A DNA stretch of 64,000 bases from Ceratothoa steindachneri (lineage: Eukaryota; Arthropoda; Malacostraca; Isopoda; Cymothoidae), in the NCBI GenBank assembly GCA_963969495.1, contig OZ018318.1, positions 177,996,246-178,060,245 of the forward strand, in the 5' to 3' direction. The notes beneath the pieces were generated by a model. It saw only the letters and a list, made by a program, of their open reading frames with translations. It did no database searches and was not told the DNA's origin. The translations under genes and the position numbers were made by a program. Within the stretch, counting starts at the first letter, position 1, and each line of letters starts with the position of its first letter. Below are positions 59,250 to 64,000 of this stretch, in pieces.

Positions 59250-60080
59250 TTACAGGGGTCTTTAGCAGTTAAGGGGAGGGGAATAGACGTGGTGGGGACG
59301 GTCACCGTACCACCAAACGGACAATATTGACCGAGGGACGCTCGAACGACCTTGAGCGTAAACTAAGCCGATGACGAGGCTTACACTAGGAGGGGGGGCC
59401 AGAGAGACCGCTTGATCCAGAGAGTTAAACGTTGCTGTTACCTTGAAGATTTGGTTCAAGAGAGTAACCCTTGCCATGGCGCAAAGTTCAAACAATAGTC
59501 TCTGGATAATGACTATTTTCAGGGGTGAACTTTAATCATGCTTTTTCTAACACGAATCTCGATTGAACGCGCTGCGTTCGAAGAGCGAGGGAAGCGGCTC
59601 AAGGTAGACTCACGTGATTTAACGAGAATAATGGGTGCTTGAGGGATTCTGCGAGAATTGTGCAGAGACAAACGGGACGCGAATAGCGGGTACCGACGGG
59701 GGCGGACAGATGGTACTGACGGGGAATGCAGGACGGCGGATACTCGGTGGATACTGCCTTCCAACTCTGGCGCCGGAGGACTTATAAGGGTCGAATGGAG
59801 TTGTACCCCCTCCGTCCAAATGAGAGGGTTCTAGAGTCAGACGCATCGGCAGACGAGAATAGACTCGGCCTTTTAGCACGAGGACAAAAAGGTTCTTAGG
59901 CCGGTGAGCGAACTTTGTCCGACTTCAGATGAGACCCTCTGAGCTCTCATAATTGTCGCAGCTTTCTGTGATTGCCGCATTTCAGGTCATCGCGGCCTCT
60001 CATGGCATCTGCTAATTTCATCTCTCTATTAGCGTAGACGAAATGGGTCAGCCAGGTGTAAGTTGTCTCCCTCTCTCTTA
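59250..60080. other. GC/CpG-rich block, candidate LTR or promoter region
   Basis: About 800 bp is much richer in G+C and CpG than its flanks. Open frames occur on the - strand (59262-59495, 59519-59764, 59619-59879), overlapping one another, and none has a known motif. Short internal repeats (GGTAC-GACGGGG twice at about 59689-59730) and CT simple sequence (60065-60130) are present. It may be an LTR/5' region of a decayed LTR element or a CpG-rich promoter. No gag or pol relic is readable beside it. Confidence 0.3.
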
Positions 60081-62399
60081 ATTAAAGGACGAGGCGGCGC
60101 GTATCTTGATCTCTCTGTCTCTCTCGTCTGTAATCTCTGACGCAAACCATTACATAAACATCGACCACACTTTTTACTTCAATTAATCAAGACCTATTTT
60201 TAAGGCCAATCAACTGTCAATTCTACTCTGTTTGAGGGAAAATTCCTTCCCAGTCGTTTCATCGAAAGCCATTTTGTTCAGTTGATAATTTCCAAAGTAA
60301 AGTTTTCTCACTTGGCTGATTGATAATATCTATCACGTCTCTTCCTTTTCCTTGTCAACCTATACCTCAACAGTTCATGCGTTATCAAATAAGTTATACA
60401 GAAGGCATTAAGGGTGAGCAAGAGAGAGCATTATATAACAGGAGTAAACTGCTGAAGTGTATTATAATAGTATAATATTAAGGTTGTTCCTTAGGCATTA
60501 GATATTATATATAATGGCGACTGAAGTGGGTAATTTTCGGAGTGTTATCTTCTTTTTGCTTGAATCATTTGCCAAGATATGACTCAAAGCACTGATTTGA
60601 CCAATTTCGTTTGACTTTGAGGCTCCTATTGAATGGTCTTCTGAGGCATAAAATTTTGTTCATTATCTATCTATATATACTATTTGCTATATATCTAAGA
60701 GGATTTTAGGCTCAGCTTAAAGGCAAGGATTCAGGGAATTCTTTGTAATTGATGAGACATTGATGCACGCAGACAACAGTTTTTAAAGGAATGTCGTGAG
60801 GAAACTATTAATGGCGTAAGGCTATAAGAGAATCTCCATGAGTAACTTAAATAAAGTTTTTTTTCTGGAAAACGGTGAAGTTGGTAGAAGGAGATAAATG
60901 TGGAGGATTAATATTCGAGTAGTTTAAAATAGGTTTATTAAGGATATAATGGCTTTTTTAATATAAAGTTCGTTAAGGGTCGTTTTTATCTACTCCCTCG
61001 TCAACATATGGTAAGATTGCACATGAGTGGTTGCTTTGTCTTTATCCCATTCCACGATGTTTTAGATCTCCTGCCCTCAAGGTTCTCAAGCTTTCTTGTG
61101 TATGCCAATGGAGTTTAGATTTCTACCACTGTCTATTATAGTTTTCCCTCTTAATCCATAATTTATCACCTTTTCCTTTTCTGTAAGTACATACTGGCCA
61201 CTTTGATGGCGCTCAAATGCAAAATTGTCTATTATTATATTAGTTTTGATGATTTTATTGAATTATGGTTAATTTAGCCAAATGAAATTCTTTATAATTT
61301 GATTCTTCTCATTCAGACAGGAGCCTATTTAATTTTCCTGACGATTAGAGATCGAGCATCTTTACATATTCTATTCAGTGAATTATAAAAGACAAAAGTC
61401 ATTAACTTTAACTAAGAATGAAGTTAAATTTTTCTCTATATTATGAAAGAAAATGATATCATATTAATTTAAATTATCCCTATTGAACTACAAAGTAAAT
61501 ATAGATTTGTTCATCTTTAGATTACTACAGATGATTTTCGTCCAAAGCTTTAGAATAAAAGAAAATTAGGGATGAATGTTACTTATAAATTAATCGTGGT
61601 AAGAATAATGGAGACGTTGGAATAAGAACCTGTTGAAAGAATTTTAACAGAATAAAAACTGTTTTTTTTCAAGAATTAAGGAAAGGAAGACATAATAACT
61701 AAGCACAAGTCTTGTAAAATTTTAAACACAATAAACTTACTAATAACAAACTTTTTAAGATATTTTGTGACGTAAGAATCACACTTTTGAGAGGGTAGTC
61801 ACATCATATATTTAGCTTAAAAAAATATTCATATCTTTTTGTAAATCATAGCACACCATACTTATTTTTTTAATCGTGGACCTGAATGGGAAAGGATTCC
61901 AATTCTGACAATCCCAATAAAATCTCAAAAAAGACAGAAATTTGGCATCAAACCATCATCGTGTTCCCTTGTCTTTGATCTTGATATTGGTAGCAAGATA
62001 ATGGTGCAAACACTTCTGGTACACATGCTAGAAATCATGGAAGGGAAGAGAATGAAGTTTTTCAAGTGGAGATGGGTACGATACAATGAGGAATGAGACG
62101 AACTTGACCTGCTTTTTGGTGGTTTCTTCTCTAAGGATTCGTGCACGAGTTCCTTCGCATAAACCACCCCTACCCGAAATTCGTCTTAGAGTACGGTTTC
62201 ACCGGCACAGGCGAGCTATTAATTATCCGAACTACGCCAAGAATAGCCGACTCGGAAGGGTCGCCACATTTGCCAAAGGCTCCCATCCGAGAAAGGGGTG
62301 ACTTTCAGCTCTCTATCAACCATTCATAATTGATGGTGCCATCAATTAAGCGAATAACTAACAAGCGTTTGAAGCCAGCGGCCTCGAAATCGAAAGTTT
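60081..62399. other. AT-rich stretch, nothing recognised
   Basis: No coding relic or tandem array. From about 62080 onward the base composition becomes more balanced, leading into the candidate exon at 62404. A 9-bp inverted repeat AATTGATGG-TG-CCATCAATT lies at 62328-62347. Confidence 0.4.
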
Positions 62400-62403
62400 C
62401 TCA

Positions 62404-62634
62404 ATGACCGTTCCCAACGCCATTAAGAGTCCGCTTACAACACTACTAACGTTATTCTTGTTGGTCTGGGTCTGTGTTCACGTGCCCGATGGCGCTCTGG
62501 AGAGCCAGGCATGTCCTGGCTCTCCAGCAGCTGCTCTGTCCATTCCTGTAACACTGGATATGGAGGGTAACCCTTATTCATCTTTGCCCTTTTTTTACTT
62601 TTCTTTTATTTTTAGGAGAAGGAGCGAGGAGTGA
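62404..62634 (+). CDS. Candidate first exon encoding a signal peptide
   Basis: ATG at 62404 opens a frame with a short polar start (MTVPNAIKS), a strongly hydrophobic segment (LTTLLTLFLLVWVCVHV, residues about 11-28), then a plausible cleavage region (PDGALESQA) and a small-residue stretch (CPGSPAAALSIPVTLDMEG). A splice-donor-like GGTAACCC follows the Glu-Gly codons at about 62567. Beyond it the frame becomes low complexity (FFYFSFIFRRR), as expected of intron. No downstream exon is recognised in the window and no family is known to me. The Kozak context is weak. It could be chance. Confidence 0.3.
   Translation: MTVPNAIKSPLTTLLTLFLLVWVCVHVPDGALESQACPGSPAAALSIPVTLDMEGNPYSSLPFFYFSFIFRRRSEE
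62497..62527. repeat. Perfect 13-bp inverted repeat, 5-nt loop
   Basis: CTGGAGAGCCAGG, loop CATGT, CCTGGCTCTCCAG. It lies inside the candidate signal-peptide exon. The stem is G+C rich and would be stable in RNA. Confidence 0.8.
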
Positions 62635-62639
62635 AAGGC

Positions 62640-64000
62640 TTCTCTCCACGCCCGGAAACTTTTCGAAATCCAGACGAACCAGCCTCATCAATGTCCTTCT
62701 CCAAAATGGGGAGGTCCATGGCTGATATGAGGCCTCCAACCGGGTAGGAGATCCACTATCTCTTCGAGAGTCCTAGGCTTGTGTCCCTTCAGGGGGCTCT
62801 TGCAAAGGGGCAGGCTTTGGCTCGGGGCTGTCTCTCACCAAGTTTTTGTTAGTCCCTTCGGAAGATTTGGCCATCTAGGGATTATTTACACCGCAGGACG
62901 AGCCTCCAATTGGACCGTGGTCTCGAGGATACCGATTGGAGACTCATGAGGCATAATACCGGTAGCAATCCTCATTGGAAAAAGGGAGAAGCAAGCATGT
63001 CGCTCTTCCCTACTCCCTCTCCTTTACTTTTAATTATTCCTCCGTTATTGGATGAGAATAATGACTCTCCCTCTGTCTGCCATCATTTTCATTCTATCTT
63101 TCGCTAAACCCCTCAATTATATACATATTAAAGTGTTATATCACGTATGTTTCATTCAAATATCCCTCATCACCATCCATGTATATCTCATAGCTAGTCT
63201 TAAATCCCATTATTTATTCCCTCAAATTATGGCAGAGATTGAAAAAGGTTTCCCTTCTTATTCCTCATTTTTACCCACTTCACCTCCCGTTTTCTTTTAG
63301 AGAAAAAAGAATAAAAGCAGAGATCTTTTTTACGGCTCATGTAATTTTCTATTCGATATAGCAGCTCCGCACGGTTAGAAACCAAAAAAATTAGGAAAAA
63401 AAATCTTTTGCGGCCTTTTTTCCAATAGAATAAAAGTGATTTTAGAATTTTCGTATAATTCTGTATATAGATATACGTTCATTTTTATATTACATATTAA
63501 TAAATTATAAACAAATATTCAATGAGAGAAGTTTTGTCAGAATGTTATAGGAAAGTAATAAAGATAAGTAAAAGGGTGAGAAAGATATATATTTAATGCT
63601 CGGAAGACAGAGAGTATATAAATTGAGACGTTATTCACCCACTGTGAACTCTCTTAAATTAGATCTTAAAACATTCCGAGTATCGAGAACTGGTTGTAAT
63701 TTGAAACGAATCCTTCGATAAAGTAATACAATCTTCTCCCAAATCTATCATCCGTACTGCTCATATTGCAAGATAGACTTAGTCAATTAAAGATACCTTA
63801 AAAATAAGCACTTTGGGGTGCATGAATTTTTTCATATTGTGCAGCTTTAACTAAAATAACATTCCATGAATAGGGAATACGAAAATAAAAGAAAGACCAC
63901 TGTTCCTAAATGGGAAATATTTCTCGTTTGTATTATAATCAAAATTAAACAGCTTAGTTATGTTTTTTTTCCAAATCATTGTTATTCTCTCAATCACTTG
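62640..64000. other. Right edge, no supported gene
   Basis: 62640-62960 is moderately GC-rich with no readable motif. Then short AT-rich frames (62910-63107, 63052-63300) without recognisable product and AT-rich DNA to the end. Confidence 0.35.

Noticed and set aside
62505..62516. AGGCATGTCC matches the p53 half-site consensus
   Set aside because: It is the loop of the perfect inverted repeat; a single half-site of this kind is expected by chance.
1..64000. CRISPR arrays, rRNA, complete tRNA genes, bacterial operons
   Set aside because: None is visible; the tandem arrays have no unique spacers, and the coding relics are eukaryotic mobile elements.

Overview
This is a eukaryotic, AT-rich, intron/intergenic-type window, most probably from an arthropod. 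That assignment is inference. It rests on the mix of piggyBac, Tc1/mariner, CR1-like and Jockey-like elements, and on a multi-copy invertebrate protein family that I recognise from memory. There is no operon structure, no rRNA, no CRISPR array and no convincing intact host gene. Almost everything that can be read as protein is decayed mobile-element or multi-copy-family coding sequence, broken by frameshifts, stops, internal duplications and deletions.

Layout, left to right. 1-1400: AT-rich, nothing recognised. 1400-4700: a 3.3-kb, very divergent satellite with a unit near 30 bp whose core is self-complementary. 5390-5820: an isolated GC/CpG-rich block. 8885-9860: a + strand non-LTR reverse transcriptase (RT) relic. 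15840-17960: a - strand CR1-like LINE with endonuclease tail and RT. 18673-19750: a + strand piggyBac transposase relic. 19925-20865: a - strand Tc1/mariner transposase relic with an in-frame duplication of a catalytic motif; a second copy of the same family lies at 54985-55420. 22129-22608: an unexplained 160-codon open frame. 23465-23560: a 24-bp tandem array. 25966-27806: a - strand pseudogene of a multi-copy family of unknown function, carrying a 244-bp tandem duplication.

32240-46425 holds three diverged copies of one Jockey-like LINE family with a gag-like zinc-knuckle ORF1 and an endonuclease/RT ORF2. Copy 1 is on -, copies 2 and 3 are on +. Copies 1 and 2 are head to head, with only their 5' leaders between them. 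Copy 3 lost its 3' half at a young pair of 120-bp direct repeats (46427-46546 and 46857-46976). Then follow a 70-bp-unit minisatellite (48175-49240), a T/G-rich minisatellite (54260-54950), a CT-rich tract (56560-56960), a 44-bp tandem repeat (58956-59046), a GC-rich block that could be an LTR or promoter (59250-60080), and a possible signal-peptide first exon (62404-62574).

Cross-cutting observations: all four LINE copies that still have the RT palm region have lost the catalytic YADD box, each by a different change, and the readable transposases have also lost catalytic acids. The mobile elements therefore look dead. The only sequence that looks young is the 120-bp repeat pair. I did not find a convincing new biological system. 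The best leads are the ORF1 family of the Jockey-like elements, the unknown-function multi-copy gene family, the palindromic satellite and the 120-bp repeats.
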